This document shows positions 16,802 to 25,509 of a stretch of DNA of 64,000 bases, in pieces (positions within the stretch are counted from its first letter, which is position 1; each line of letters opens with the position of its first letter). The notes beneath the pieces were generated by a model that was given only the letters and a program-made list of their open reading frames with translations, was not told where the DNA came from and searched no databases. The position numbers were made by a program, and so were the translations under genes. This stretch comes from Rhizobium anhuiense (GTDB taxonomy: Bacteria > Pseudomonadota > Alphaproteobacteria > Rhizobiales > Rhizobiaceae), in NCBI RefSeq assembly GCF_003985145.1, contig NZ_ML133521.1, positions 930,001 to 994,000 of the forward strand, in the 5' to 3' direction.

Positions 16802-16992
16802 TTTAATTACTCCTGCAACACATGCGCAGCCGGCCTCTCAAGAATAAGCTCTCACCCTCATGCCGAAGCGGCTTCGCATGCGTGCAGCATGTGTGTCTTC
16901 GATCGTGGCAATTGAAGGGGCGATATGCAAACTCAGTGTTCAAAAAATCGCACTAATAAACGCAAAATATCGTGAAGCTCTGGCCCGTCGGA

Positions 16993-17026
16993 ATGATCCG
17001 GGGTAGTTCAGAGGATCATCTTTTTT
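16993..17026 (+). terminator. Intrinsic-terminator-like hairpin just upstream of the amidase start
   Basis: The arms ATGATCC (16993-16999) and GGATCAT (17013-17019) enclose a 13-nt loop and are followed by C and six T residues (17021-17026). It has the form of a Rho-independent terminator, yet stands 12 bp before the amidase ATG at 17039 with no plus-strand protein gene before it in the 237-bp gap (16802-17038). It may end a small RNA or attenuate the amidase leader. Confidence 0.5.
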
Positions 17027-17038
17027 CTGGATCGTCTC

Positions 17039-18409
17039 ATGAGCAAATCCTTCGGCGCGATGTCGGTCGCCCAGCTTTCTCTCCTCATTCAAGGCGGTGC
17101 GGCCGATCCGCTTGAAGTGGCCGAGACGGTCTTCGATACCATCGCGCATTATGCCGACAAGGCTGTCTTCACTGCACTTACCGAAAGCCGGGCGATGGAG
17201 GAGGCGCGCGCCGCCTCGAACCGTCTGCGGGAAGGGCGCTCGCTGGGATTGCTGGACGGAATTCCGATCGCCTGGAAAGATCTTTTCGACATGGCGAGCG
17301 TGCCGACGACAGCCGGTTCCGTCGTCCTGGCGACGGACGCGCCCGCCAAGCGCGATGCGGCCGTCGTCGGTTTGCTCAGGCACGCGGGCATGGTCGCCGT
17401 TGGGCGCACCAATATGAGCGAATTTGCCTTTTCCGGCCTCGGAATCAATCCGCATTACGGCACGCCGGTTAATCCGCGTGGCACCGATCTCCCGCGCATT
17501 CCCGGCGGCTCCTCCTCCGGCGCCGGCGTCGCCGTCGCGGCCGGGTTGGTGCCGGTCGCCATGGGCACGGATACCGGCGGCTCGGTGCGCATCCCCGCTG
17601 CATTCAACGGTATCGTCGGCTACAAGGCGACACGCGGCCGCCATGCGATGGCAGGCGTCTATCCGCTGGCAAAGAGCCTGGATTCGCTGGGGCCGCTCTG
17701 CCGCAGCGTCAGGGATGCGGTCTGGATCGATGCGGCGATGCGTGGATTGACGGCGCCGGCGGTCATTGAACGCCCCTTGCAGGGGCTGGAACTGATCGTG
17801 CCTGAGAATGTCGTCTTCGACGGAGCCGAACCCGGCGTCGTCGCTGCGTTCGAGGCGGCTCTGGAACGTCTCCAAAAGGCCGGCGCCCATGTCGCCCGCA
17901 CTGTCATCCCCGCCTTCAACGAGATCTTCGATCTGATGACGAGATACGGTCCGCTGGTGACGGCGGAGGCTTTTGCACTTCACCGCGAACGCTTGGCCGG
18001 GCCGGATGCGGACAGGATGGATCACCGTGTCGTCATGCGCACGCGGCTCGGAAGCAAGACGACGCTGCCCGATTACCTCAGAATTCTTGAGGCGCGCAGC
18101 CGCCTGATCGCCGATGTCGAACGCCTTGTCGGCGACCGGCTGATCGCCTTTCCCACCGTTGCCCATGTCGCGCCGCCGATCGGACCGCTGGAGCAGGACG
18201 ACGAGCTGTTCTTCGCAACGAACAACAAGACGCTGCGCAACACCGCACTCGGCAATTTCCTCGACGGGTGCGGCGTTTCCGTTCCCTGCGGCACGGGAGA
18301 GGCCGGTATGCCGGTCGGCCTGCTGCTGTCGGCGACCCGCCATCGCGATGAGGCGCTGCTGGGGTTTGCCCTTGCCGCCGAGGCGGTCATCCGCGGCGAT
18401 TTCGCCTGA
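17039..18409 (+). CDS. Amidase (amidase-signature family)
   Basis: A 456-residue amidase-signature enzyme with the full Ser-cisSer-Lys machinery: K80 (IAWKD), the Ser-rich GGSSSG loop (156-161), and the nucleophile S182 in DTGGSVRIPA. It would hydrolyse a small amide to acid plus ammonia in the cytoplasm. The substrate cannot be read from sequence; the length is close to AtzF/GatA-like stand-alone amidases. The leader contains a terminator-like hairpin ending 12 bp before the ATG. It is followed 66 bp later by a TIM-barrel isomerase-like gene on the same strand. Confidence 0.88.
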   Translation: MSKSFGAMSVAQLSLLIQGGAADPLEVAETVFDTIAHYADKAVFTALTESRAMEEARAASNRLREGRSLGLLDGIPIAWKDLFDMASVPTTAGSVVLATDAPAKRDAAVVGLLRHAGMVAVGRTNMSEFAFSGLGINPHYGTPVNPRGTDLPRIPGGSSSGAGVAVAAGLVPVAMGTDTGGSVRIPAAFNGIVGYKATRGRHAMAGVYPLAKSLDSLGPLCRSVRDAVWIDAAMRGLTAPAVIERPLQGLELIVPENVVFDGAEPGVVAAFEAALERLQKAGAHVARTVIPAFNEIFDLMTRYGPLVTAEAFALHRERLAGPDADRMDHRVVMRTRLGSKTTLPDYLRILEARSRLIADVERLVGDRLIAFPTVAHVAPPIGPLEQDDELFFATNNKTLRNTALGNFLDGCGVSVPCGTGEAGMPVGLLLSATRHRDEALLGFALAAEAVIRGDFA

Positions 18410-18474
18410 ATTGCAATTGAACCGCCGGGCTTTTATTGCCATTGATGGCAGGGGGAGATCCTGGAGGAAGACAC

Positions 18475-19335
18475 GTGCAGGTTTTGCAAAACGGACGTTT
18501 CGCGGTTTCGACATGGTCGCTGCATCGGCTGCTCGGCGCCGTGCATGCCTATAGCCCCGATCCTGATAAAAGTGCCGCGCCGAAGGAACCCTATGGCTCC
18601 GGCGTCGCAGCGCTGATCGACGTGCCGGCGGCACTCTCGGCGCGCGGCATCAACCGGCTGGAGATCTGCTCCTTCCATCTGCCGAGCCTCGATGCTGCCT
18701 ATATAAGCGAGTTGCGCGATGCGATGGCGGTCTCGAACGTGTTGTTCCAGACGCTGCTCGTCGAGGACGGCGATCCGAGCCATCCCGAGACGGCCGAACG
18801 CGACGTCAAATGGATGGCGGAGTGGATCGATATCGCCGCTGCCCTTGGAGCGCAAAGGATGCGCGTCATCGCCGGCAAGCAGAAACCGACGGAGGAAAAC
18901 CTTGCCCGCGCCGCCCGTCATCTGAGCTGGCTGGGCGGAAAGGCAGAAGGCAGCGGCGTGCGCGTCGTCGTCGAGAATTGGTTCGACCTGCTGCCGTCGC
19001 CCATCGAGATGAACTGGCTGCTGGACCGGCTGGACGGCAAGGTCGGCCTCAACGGCGACCTCGGCAACTGGGCGGCGCCGGCGAAATATGAAGGCCTGGC
19101 CGACATCATGGGCCGGGCGGAAATTTGCCACGCCAAGGCCGATTATGGCGTCACCGGCCTCGATGCCGACGATTATCGCAAGTGCCTGGAGATGTGCGAG
19201 CGGGCCGGCTATGACGGTCCCTTCACGCTGATCTACGACTCGCCCTTCTTCCCCGATGAATGGGACGGCATTCTGCTGCAAAAGGCGTTCATCGAGGATT
19301 TCCTGCGCGAGGTGCCGGCGCGCAGGACGGCTTAA
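18475..19335 (+). CDS. Sugar phosphate isomerase/epimerase-like TIM-barrel protein
   Basis: A 286-residue protein of the xylose-isomerase-like / AP-endonuclease-2 TIM-barrel superfamily. Segments such as GINRLEICSFHLPSL, RMRVIAGKQKPTEEN, VRVVVENWFDLLPSP, LNGDLGNWAAP and ICHAKADYG place metal-ligand Glu, Asp and His residues where this family has them. The start was taken as GTG 18475, which follows GGAGGAAG (18463-18470); the frame opens at 18436. The closest role would be isomerisation or epimerisation of a sugar or inositol derivative. It may share a transcript with the amidase upstream. Confidence 0.8.
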   Translation: MQVLQNGRFAVSTWSLHRLLGAVHAYSPDPDKSAAPKEPYGSGVAALIDVPAALSARGINRLEICSFHLPSLDAAYISELRDAMAVSNVLFQTLLVEDGDPSHPETAERDVKWMAEWIDIAAALGAQRMRVIAGKQKPTEENLARAARHLSWLGGKAEGSGVRVVVENWFDLLPSPIEMNWLLDRLDGKVGLNGDLGNWAAPAKYEGLADIMGRAEICHAKADYGVTGLDADDYRKCLEMCERAGYDGPFTLIYDSPFFPDEWDGILLQKAFIEDFLREVPARRTA

Positions 19336-19350
19336 TCAGACGCGTTTCGC

Positions 19351-20865
19351 TCATTCCTGGCGCGGGAACCTCTGGTTTTCCTCCAGCACGTTGAGATCCA
19401 TGTGGTTGCGCATATAGCGCTCCGAGGCTTTCTGCAGCGGCTGGTAGTCCCATGGATAATAGGCGCCGTTGCGCAGCGCTGCATAGACCACCCAGCGGCG
19501 CGCCTGGCTTTCGCGCACGGCTGCGTCGAAAGCGGCAAGATTCCATCGGCGCCCGGCCTGTTCGGCAAGCCTTGCCAAGATGTCGGCGTGCGCCGGGTCG
19601 GCCGCCAGATTGTCGAGTTCTTGGGGATCGGCCTCGAGGTCAAACAGCATCGGCGGGTCCTTCTCGCAGAGCGAGAGCTTGTACCGTCCGTCCCGAATGC
19701 AGACGAGCGGTGCTTCGGAACCCTCCGCGGCATATTCCATCGGCACCGGGCTGCGATTGCCGGTGCCTTCGGCAAGCAATGCCAGATCCTCGCCCTCGGT
19801 CCATGGTTTCAACGAAGCGATATCGATCCCGGCAAGACCGGCGAGCGTCGGCGTCACGTCGAGCGTGGAGACGGGCTGATCGATGCGTTTGGGCTTCCAG
19901 CCGGGGACTGCGATCATCAGCGGAACGCGGGCCGATCCTTCGAAGAAGTTCATCTTGAACCAGAGGCCGCGATCGCCGAGCATGTCGCCATGGTCCGAGG
20001 CGAAGAGAATGATCGTATTTTCCGCCATGCGCGTCCGTTCCAGGACGCCGAGAATCTCGCCGATCTTGTCATCGACATAGGAGACATTGGCGAAGTAGCC
20101 CCGCCTTGCCCGCCTGATTTGCTCATCGCTGATGTCGAAGGCATCGTGGTCACAGGCTTTCATCAGGCGCTGCGAATGCGGGTCTTGCCGCTCGAAGGCA
20201 ATCGGCGCAACGGCCGGATCAAGGGCCGGGCAATCCTCATAAAGGTCCCAGAATTTGCGGCGCGCGACGTACGGGTCGTGCGGATGGGTGAAGCTGACGG
20301 TCAGGCACCAGGGGCGTCCGTCGTGGCCACGCGAGAGATCGAACAGCTTGCGGGCGGCATGGTAGGCGACCTCGTCGTCATACTCCATCTGGTTGGTGAT
20401 TTCGGCAACACCGGCGCCGGTCACCGAACCGAGATTATGATACCACCAGTCTATGCGTTCGCCGGGCTTGCTATAGTCGGGTGTCCAGCCGAAATCGGCC
20501 GGGTAGATGTCCGTCGTCAGGCGCTCCTCGAAGCCATGCAGCTGGTCGGGGCCGACGAAATGCATCTTGCCTGATAGCGCCGTCTGGTATCCGGCAGCGC
20601 GCAGATGATGCGCGTAAGTCGGGATGTCGGAGGCGAATTCCGCCGCATTGTCATAGACGCGCGTCCGGCTCGGCAATTGTCCGGACATGAAGGAGGCTCG
20701 CGCCGGCGCGCAGAGCGGGCTTGCCGTATAGGCGTTGGTGAAACGCACGGAGCGCTCTGCCAATGATCTCAGATGCGGCGCATGAAGGAAATCCGCGGGG
20801 CCATCCGGAAAGAAGGTCCCGTTCAGCTGGTCCACCATCAGGATGAGGATATTCGGACGCGGCAT
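19351..20865 (-). CDS. betC: Choline sulfatase BetC
   Basis: A 504-residue sulfatase that would hydrolyse choline-O-sulfate to choline and sulfate in the cytoplasm. The N-terminus (PNILILMVDQLNG, FFPDGPADFLHAPHL) and the formylglycine site PLCAPAR (C52) are characteristic of the choline-sulfatase group, as is the DHGDML metal segment. The gene diverges from a LysR regulator of the type usually paired with betC. None of betI, betB or betA is adjacent, so choline would be passed to enzymes encoded elsewhere. Confidence 0.9.
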   Translation of the reverse strand: MPRPNILILMVDQLNGTFFPDGPADFLHAPHLRSLAERSVRFTNAYTASPLCAPARASFMSGQLPSRTRVYDNAAEFASDIPTYAHHLRAAGYQTALSGKMHFVGPDQLHGFEERLTTDIYPADFGWTPDYSKPGERIDWWYHNLGSVTGAGVAEITNQMEYDDEVAYHAARKLFDLSRGHDGRPWCLTVSFTHPHDPYVARRKFWDLYEDCPALDPAVAPIAFERQDPHSQRLMKACDHDAFDISDEQIRRARRGYFANVSYVDDKIGEILGVLERTRMAENTIILFASDHGDMLGDRGLWFKMNFFEGSARVPLMIAVPGWKPKRIDQPVSTLDVTPTLAGLAGIDIASLKPWTEGEDLALLAEGTGNRSPVPMEYAAEGSEAPLVCIRDGRYKLSLCEKDPPMLFDLEADPQELDNLAADPAHADILARLAEQAGRRWNLAAFDAAVRESQARRWVVYAALRNGAYYPWDYQPLQKASERYMRNHMDLNVLEENQRFPRQE

Positions 20866-20960
20866 GGAATTCCTCTTTTGCTATTTGAGAAATTTATTCA
20901 ATCGCTTATTGTTGCGGCTGTAAAGACAGCTTTTTTCGATGGGTGACTAAAGGATTTTTT

Positions 20961-21863
20961 ATGTCAGACCGCCCGCCCGAGCTTGGCTGGATGCGCATCT
21001 TCGTCGAGGTCGCGACACTCGGGAGCTTTTCGTCGGCGGCAGCACGTCTCGGGCTTACGCAACCGGCCGTCAGCTATCAGATGCGGCGGCTGGAAGAGCA
21101 GTTCGGGGTCGGCCTGTTGCGCCGCCAGCATCGCGGCGTCGAGCTGACCGCGGAGGGCGAGCGGCTTTTCCAGGTCGCTGCCAAGACCGTCGGTGACATC
21201 GATGCGCTGGCGCGAAGCTTCCGCACCGAGGCTCAAAGACCGGTCGTCAGGCTGAGAACAGACTATGCTTTTTCAGCCCTTTGGCTGATCCCGCGCATGC
21301 ATGGCTTTCGCCAGCTTCATCCGGAAACGGATATACAGATCGTCGCGACCCAGCGGCTCGAGCCCGGCTTTCGTGACGACGCAGATGTAGTGGTGGTTTT
21401 CGGGACGCGGGCGGAATTCGGCGCCTTCGGATCGCTGCTGTTGCAGGAAAAGGTCGTGCCCGTCTGCACACGAGGATTTCTCGATCGCAACGGCCCGTTC
21501 GACGATCCGCAGCAGCTTGCCAGGACGATCCTGATCCACCTCGATTCGCCGATGCCGCCACCCTGGTTCGATTGGCGAAGCTATCTTGCCGAATTCTCCG
21601 TCACGCGCGATCTCCATGCCGGCCGCGGGGATATCAGCTTCAACACCTATTCGCTGGTCGTCCAGGCTGCTCTCAGCGAGCAGGGCGTGGCGATCGGCTG
21701 GATGGGGCTGGTCGACACGCTTCTCTCCGCGCATATGCTGGTGGAAGCCGGGCCGCCGCTCGAGGCGCCCGACCGCGGTTACTGGCTGATACCGCCGCAA
21801 TCGGCAAATATTCATAGCGAAAGGCTCAGCACCTGGCTGGTGGATGAAGTCGGCAGGACATGA
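20961..21863 (+). CDS. LysR-family regulator, choline-sulfate-utilisation type
   Basis: A 300-residue LysR protein. The N-terminal helix-turn-helix (LGWMRIFVEVATLGSFSSAAARLGLTQPAVSYQMRRLEEQFG, residues about 7-48) precedes a substrate-binding-like effector domain of the GcvA subgroup (VRLRTDYAFSALWLIPRM). TAAAGGA precedes ATG 20961; a GTG at 20943 would add six residues. It is divergent from betC with a 95-bp gap, the usual LysR arrangement, so it probably activates betC with choline or choline sulfate as inducer (inferred). Confidence 0.85.
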   Translation: MSDRPPELGWMRIFVEVATLGSFSSAAARLGLTQPAVSYQMRRLEEQFGVGLLRRQHRGVELTAEGERLFQVAAKTVGDIDALARSFRTEAQRPVVRLRTDYAFSALWLIPRMHGFRQLHPETDIQIVATQRLEPGFRDDADVVVVFGTRAEFGAFGSLLLQEKVVPVCTRGFLDRNGPFDDPQQLARTILIHLDSPMPPPWFDWRSYLAEFSVTRDLHAGRGDISFNTYSLVVQAALSEQGVAIGWMGLVDTLLSAHMLVEAGPPLEAPDRGYWLIPPQSANIHSERLSTWLVDEVGRT

Positions 21864-21958
21864 CATTCGGGAATATCGTCGCGTTTGGGAGAGAAGCCTT
21901 GTCATCAACGATGCCGGTCGACATTGTGACACTGATTCATAAGAAGGGTTGCCGAAGC

Positions 21959-22162
21959 ATGTGGCGCACAATCGGATATGTCGTGGGATTGCTGATGATC
22001 CTCTCGGGGCTGATCTGGGTCGCCCAGGGAAGCGGCTATTTTCCCTATCCGTCATCCAGCTTCATGATCAACCAGAGCATCTGGATTCTCTGGGGAAGCA
22101 TCACGGCTGCAGCTGGGCTTGCCGTGACAATCATCGTTTCACGGCTGCGCCGGAGAGGATGA
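21959..22162 (+). CDS. Small two-helix membrane protein (67 aa)
   Basis: A 67-residue protein with two predicted transmembrane helices (IGYVVGLLMILSGLIWVAQG and IWILWGSITAAAGLAVTIIVS) joined by a short GYFPYPSSSFMINQS loop, and a basic tail RLRRRG. The ATG at 21959 was chosen because the protein then starts directly with the first helix; the frame is open from 21860. The function is unknown. Confidence 0.65.
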   Translation: MWRTIGYVVGLLMILSGLIWVAQGSGYFPYPSSSFMINQSIWILWGSITAAAGLAVTIIVSRLRRRG

Positions 22163-22262
22163 GCCGGCAGAACATGCATGGCTTCGAGGAAATTCGACAC
22201 CGAAGAGCTCCTCGAGGTGAAATATCTGGCCGCTGACGGCCTGTCGAAGTAAGGAGGATGGC

Positions 22263-23054
22263 ATGAGCGCAGCTGAAATCGACGGCTTTGCGGAGCGGAT
22301 CAGGAGCCACCGGGGCGGCATGATCTCCGCCTGGGTCGGCATTCCCGACGCCACGCTCGTCAATCATCTGGCGCAGGAGGCCTTCGATGCCGTCGTGCTG
22401 GATATGCAGCATGGCATGTGGGACATGCCATCGGCGGCGAACGCCGTCGGTCAGGTGCGGCTTGCCGGCAAGCCGGCGCTGGCGCGCATTCCGGTCGGCG
22501 ATTTTGCTTCCGCCTCGCGCCTGCTCGATGCCGGCGCCTCCGGCATCATCGCGCCGATGATCAATTCGGTCGAAGACGCGCAAGCCCTGGTGCGGACCAC
22601 GAAATACCCGCCCGCCGGCGAACGCAGCTGGGGACCGTCGCTGGCGCTGAATTATACCGGCCTGTCGGGTGATGATTATCTGAAGAACGCCAACGCGCTC
22701 ACCGTCGCCATCGCCATGGTCGAGACCCGGGCGGCGCTCGACGCGATCGACGGTATCCTGGGTGTTGCCGGCATCGACGGCATTTTCGTCGGTCCGTCCG
22801 ATCTTTCGATCGCACTGTCGAATGGCGACCAGGTGGCGCCGAACGCCGCCGAGATCGACAGCGCCATGCAGCATGCGGTTTCGCGCTGCCGCGCTCACGG
22901 CAAATTCGCCTGCGCCTATGCCGGCGACGGCGAACGAGCCGGCGAACTCCTGAAATTCGGCTTCGATCTGGTCATTGCCGGTGCGGAGACCACGCAATTG
23001 CGCTCCGGCGCCCGCCGGGCCATCAATGCCGCCCGCCGGATTGCTTCTGCTTGA
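22263..23054 (+). CDS. HpcH/HpaI-family aldolase
   Basis: A 263-residue class II pyruvate aldolase of the HpcH/HpaI type (4-hydroxy-2-oxoheptanedioate or 2-dehydro-3-deoxyglucarate aldolase group). Hallmarks are SAWVGIPDATLVNHLAQEAFDAVVLDMQHG, the ARIPVGD strand, PPAGERSWGP, a VAMVETRAALD metal-binding Glu, and GIFVGPSDLSIALS. It would cleave a hydroxy-oxo-acid to pyruvate or a related ketoacid and an aldehyde. AAGGAGG lies just before ATG 22263. No partner enzymes flank it, so the substrate is open. Confidence 0.85.
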   Translation: MSAAEIDGFAERIRSHRGGMISAWVGIPDATLVNHLAQEAFDAVVLDMQHGMWDMPSAANAVGQVRLAGKPALARIPVGDFASASRLLDAGASGIIAPMINSVEDAQALVRTTKYPPAGERSWGPSLALNYTGLSGDDYLKNANALTVAIAMVETRAALDAIDGILGVAGIDGIFVGPSDLSIALSNGDQVAPNAAEIDSAMQHAVSRCRAHGKFACAYAGDGERAGELLKFGFDLVIAGAETTQLRSGARRAINAARRIASA

Positions 23055-23057
23055 GCG

Positions 23058-23738
23058 TCATTTTGCCGGCTTGACGGCCAGCCAGATGACGTGGCGGGCG
23101 CCGCCGCGTTTGCCGTTGGCGCGGGTGCTGACCGCATCGACGGAAAAACCGCTGTCCTTGAGACGCCGCGTGAAATCCGGGTCGGGGCCGGACGACCAGA
23201 CGGCGAGCACGCCGCCGGGGCGAAGCGCATCGCGGGCGGCGCGAAGGCCGGGGAAATCATAGAGCCGGTCGTTGGATTTGCGGGTCAGGCCATCGGGGCC
23301 GTTGTCGACATCGAGCAGGATCCCATCATAGGCAGCCTTGCCGGCGCGGATCGCCTCGCCGACATCGCCCCGATGGATGTCGACGCGCGGATCGTCGAGG
23401 CAGCCCTGGAAGACCTCCGCCATCGGCCCGCGTGCCCAGGCGACGACGGCCGGTACCAGTTCGGCGACGGTGACACCGGCATCTTCAGGCAGGACGGCGA
23501 GGGCGGCGCGCAGGGTGAAACCCATGCCGAGCCCGCCGATCAAAATCCTCGGCTTCGGGTGCGTCTTGATCCGTTCCCAGGAAAGCGTTGCCAGCGCTTC
23601 CTCCGAGCCGCTGAGGCGGCTGTTCATCAGCTCGTTGGCGCCGAGCATGATCGAGAACTCGCTGCCGCGCTGTTTCAGCCTGAGTTCCCCGCCTTCGCCG
23701 GGAATGGTCGCGGAATCGAGCTGGATCCAGGGCAGCAT
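23058..23738 (-). CDS. Spermidine-synthase-like methyltransferase-fold protein
   Basis: A 226-residue Rossmann-fold protein of the spermidine synthase superfamily. It contains an ILIGGLGMGFTLRAAL glycine-rich nucleotide motif, VTVAELVPAVVAWARG in place of the acidic strand, and a DGILLDVDNGPDG segment. It lacks the full N-terminal beta domain of true spermidine synthases and is shorter than them, so it may be a methyltransferase-like paralogue, not a polyamine enzyme. It is convergent with the aldolase gene, 3 bp away. Confidence 0.75.
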   Translation of the reverse strand: MLPWIQLDSATIPGEGGELRLKQRGSEFSIMLGANELMNSRLSGSEEALATLSWERIKTHPKPRILIGGLGMGFTLRAALAVLPEDAGVTVAELVPAVVAWARGPMAEVFQGCLDDPRVDIHRGDVGEAIRAGKAAYDGILLDVDNGPDGLTRKSNDRLYDFPGLRAARDALRPGGVLAVWSSGPDPDFTRRLKDSGFSVDAVSTRANGKRGGARHVIWLAVKPAK

Positions 23739-23792
23739 GACGGCTTCGCCTCATATGAAAGGAACCGTCCCCCTAGCATAGGCCGAGGAGTG

Positions 23793-23810
23793 AGGCCAGC
23801 AAGCTGGCCT
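23793..23810 (-). terminator. Hairpin at the end of the ABC operon
   Basis: AGGCCAGC (23793-23800) and GCTGGCCT (23803-23810) form an 8-bp stem with a minimal loop, touching the stop codon of the last ATPase gene. No T-run follows on the minus strand, so it may be a Rho-dependent end or an mRNA-stabilising hairpin. Confidence 0.35.
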
Positions 23811-24709
23811 TAGATCATCCGCATGAAATGTCCCTGCTCCACTTCGACGGTCTCGTCCTGCGGCACGGCCGAACGGCGGCGGATATCCTCCACTTCGTCG
23901 GGCCTCAGCCGGGCTTTCGGGTCCTCGAAGCGGACGTCGGGATCGGGCACGGCCGAGAGCAGCAGCCGCGTATAGGGATGCAGCGGATTGTCGATCACCT
24001 TGGCGACGCTGCCCCATTCGACGATCTGGCCGGCATACATTACGGCGATGTCCTCGGCGACATAACGGGCGGTGGCGATATCATGGGTGATGTAGAGCAG
24101 GCCGAGTTTCATCTCCTGCTTCATCTCGTTCAACAGGTTCAGCACGCCGAGGCGCACGGAGACGTCGAGCATCGAGGTCGGCTCGTCGGCGACGATGACC
24201 TCCGGCTTGACGGCGAGCGCGCGGGCGATGTTGACCCGCTGGCGCTGGCCGCCGGAAAGCTCGTGCGGATATTTCGGCGCGACGAGATCGGGATCGAGCC
24301 TGACGCGCTGCAGCAACTCGCGGACTGTCGCGTCGATCTCAGTTCCCTTGATGTCAGGACGATGCAGCTTCAGCGGCCGCCGGAGATGATGCGCGATGGT
24401 ATGGGCTGGGTTCAGCGAGGCGAAGGGGTCCTGGAAGATCATCTGCACCGAACGGCGGTAGCGGGCGATCTCGGCGGATTTCGCCGCCTCGACCGGCCGG
24501 CCCTTGTAGAGGATCCGGCCGGATGTCGGCAGATATTCGCGCATCGCCATGCGGGCGCAGGTGGTCTTGCCGCTGCCGGATTCGCCGACGAGTGCCAATG
24601 CGCGGCCGGCATGCAGGGAAAACGAGATGGCGCGTGCCGCATGCACGGCCCCGGAGCCATGGCCGAAGGTCTTGCTCACCTGATCGAGTGCGAGAATGGC
24701 GTCTGTCAT
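23810..24709 (-). CDS. Oligopeptide-type ABC transporter ATP-binding protein (OppF/DppF-like)
   Basis: A 299-residue ATPase. Walker A is GESGSGKT (42-49), the signature is LSGGQRQRVNIARAL, Walker B is VIVADEPTSMLDVS, and the family-typical C-terminus (HPYTRLLLSAVPDPDVRFEDPKARLRPDE) is the Opp/Dpp oligopeptide-binding C-terminal extension. It is the last gene of the leftward operon that starts at 30638, and it overlaps the upstream ATPase gene by 4 bp (ATGA). It pairs with the 24706 ATPase to power the importer built from the two permeases at 25.5-27.4 kb. Confidence 0.9.
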   Translation of the reverse strand: MTDAILALDQVSKTFGHGSGAVHAARAISFSLHAGRALALVGESGSGKTTCARMAMREYLPTSGRILYKGRPVEAAKSAEIARYRRSVQMIFQDPFASLNPAHTIAHHLRRPLKLHRPDIKGTEIDATVRELLQRVRLDPDLVAPKYPHELSGGQRQRVNIARALAVKPEVIVADEPTSMLDVSVRLGVLNLLNEMKQEMKLGLLYITHDIATARYVAEDIAVMYAGQIVEWGSVAKVIDNPLHPYTRLLLSAVPDPDVRFEDPKARLRPDEVEDIRRRSAVPQDETVEVEQGHFMRMI

Positions 24710-25509
24710 AGCAGCACTCCTCCATGCAGCGACGGGAAGGAGGCCCAGAGCTTTTTCGTGTAGTCATGCCTGGGCGTCCTGTAGATCGCCTCGGCCGTGT
24801 TCTGCTCCACCAGCCGGCCTGACAGCATGATGCCGATGCGGTCGCAGAACTGCACCATCAGCCCGAGATCGTGGGTGATGAACAGCACGGAAAAACCGAA
24901 GCGACGGCGCAGTTCGTTGATGCGCTGCAGGATTTCGCGTTGGACGACGACGTCGAGCGCCGTCGTCGGCTCGTCCATGACGACGAGTTTCGGATCGAGC
25001 GCCATGCAGATGGCGATGACGATGCGCTGGCGCATGCCGCCGGAGAATTGGTGCGGATAGTCGCGCATGCGGTCCGGCGCGATGTCGACGAGCGTCAGCA
25101 TCTCGGCGGTACGCTCGCGGGCCGCTGCACGGCTCATGCCTTTGTGGGTGCGCAGCATGTCGTAGAACTGCGCCTCGATGCGCAGCACCGGGTTCAGCGA
25201 GTTCATGGCGCTCTGGAAGACCATGGCGACATCGCGCCAGCGGAAGGCGCTGAGCGCCTGCCGGTCGAGGCCGAGCACATCGCGGCCGTCAAGCAGGATG
25301 CGGCTTTCCTTGCGGATCAGCGCCGGCGGCTTGTGCAGGCGGCTGATGGCAAAAGCGATGGTGCTCTTGCCGCAGCCGGATTCGCCGGCAAGGCCGAAGA
25401 CCTCGCCGGGCGCGACGTCGAAGCTGACATCATTGACGGCGCGGAAATCCTTCTCCTCGCCGATATAGTCGATGGTGAGGTTCCTCACCGAAAGCAGCGG
25501 CTGCGTCAC
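24706..25509 (-). CDS. Oligopeptide-type ABC transporter ATP-binding protein (OppD/DppD-like)
   Basis: A 267-residue ATPase with GESGCGKS (42-49), [17 protein letters not shown] and [18 protein letters not shown] start at 25509 was chosen because it overlaps the permease stop codon as GTGA, the usual coupling in such operons; an open frame continues to 25665 inside the permease gene but has no support. It is shorter than many OppD proteins, ending near TPRHDYTKKLWASFPSL. It forms the ATPase pair with the 23810 gene. Confidence 0.88.
   Translation of the reverse strand: MTQPLLSVRNLTIDYIGEEKDFRAVNDVSFDVAPGEVFGLAGESGCGKSTIAFAISRLHKPPALIRKESRILLDGRDVLGLDRQALSAFRWRDVAMVFQSAMNSLNPVLRIEAQFYDMLRTHKGMSRAAARERTAEMLTLVDIAPDRMRDYPHQFSGGMRQRIVIAICMALDPKLVVMDEPTTALDVVVQREILQRINELRRRFGFSVLFITHDLGLMVQFCDRIGIMLSGRLVEQNTAEAIYRTPRHDYTKKLWASFPSLHGGVLL

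Noticed and set aside
21860..21958. N-terminal extension of the small membrane protein from 21860
   Set aside because: The extension overlaps the end of the LysR gene and adds a polar segment before the first helix. Starting at 21959 gives a compact two-helix protein, although the ribosome-binding site is weak.
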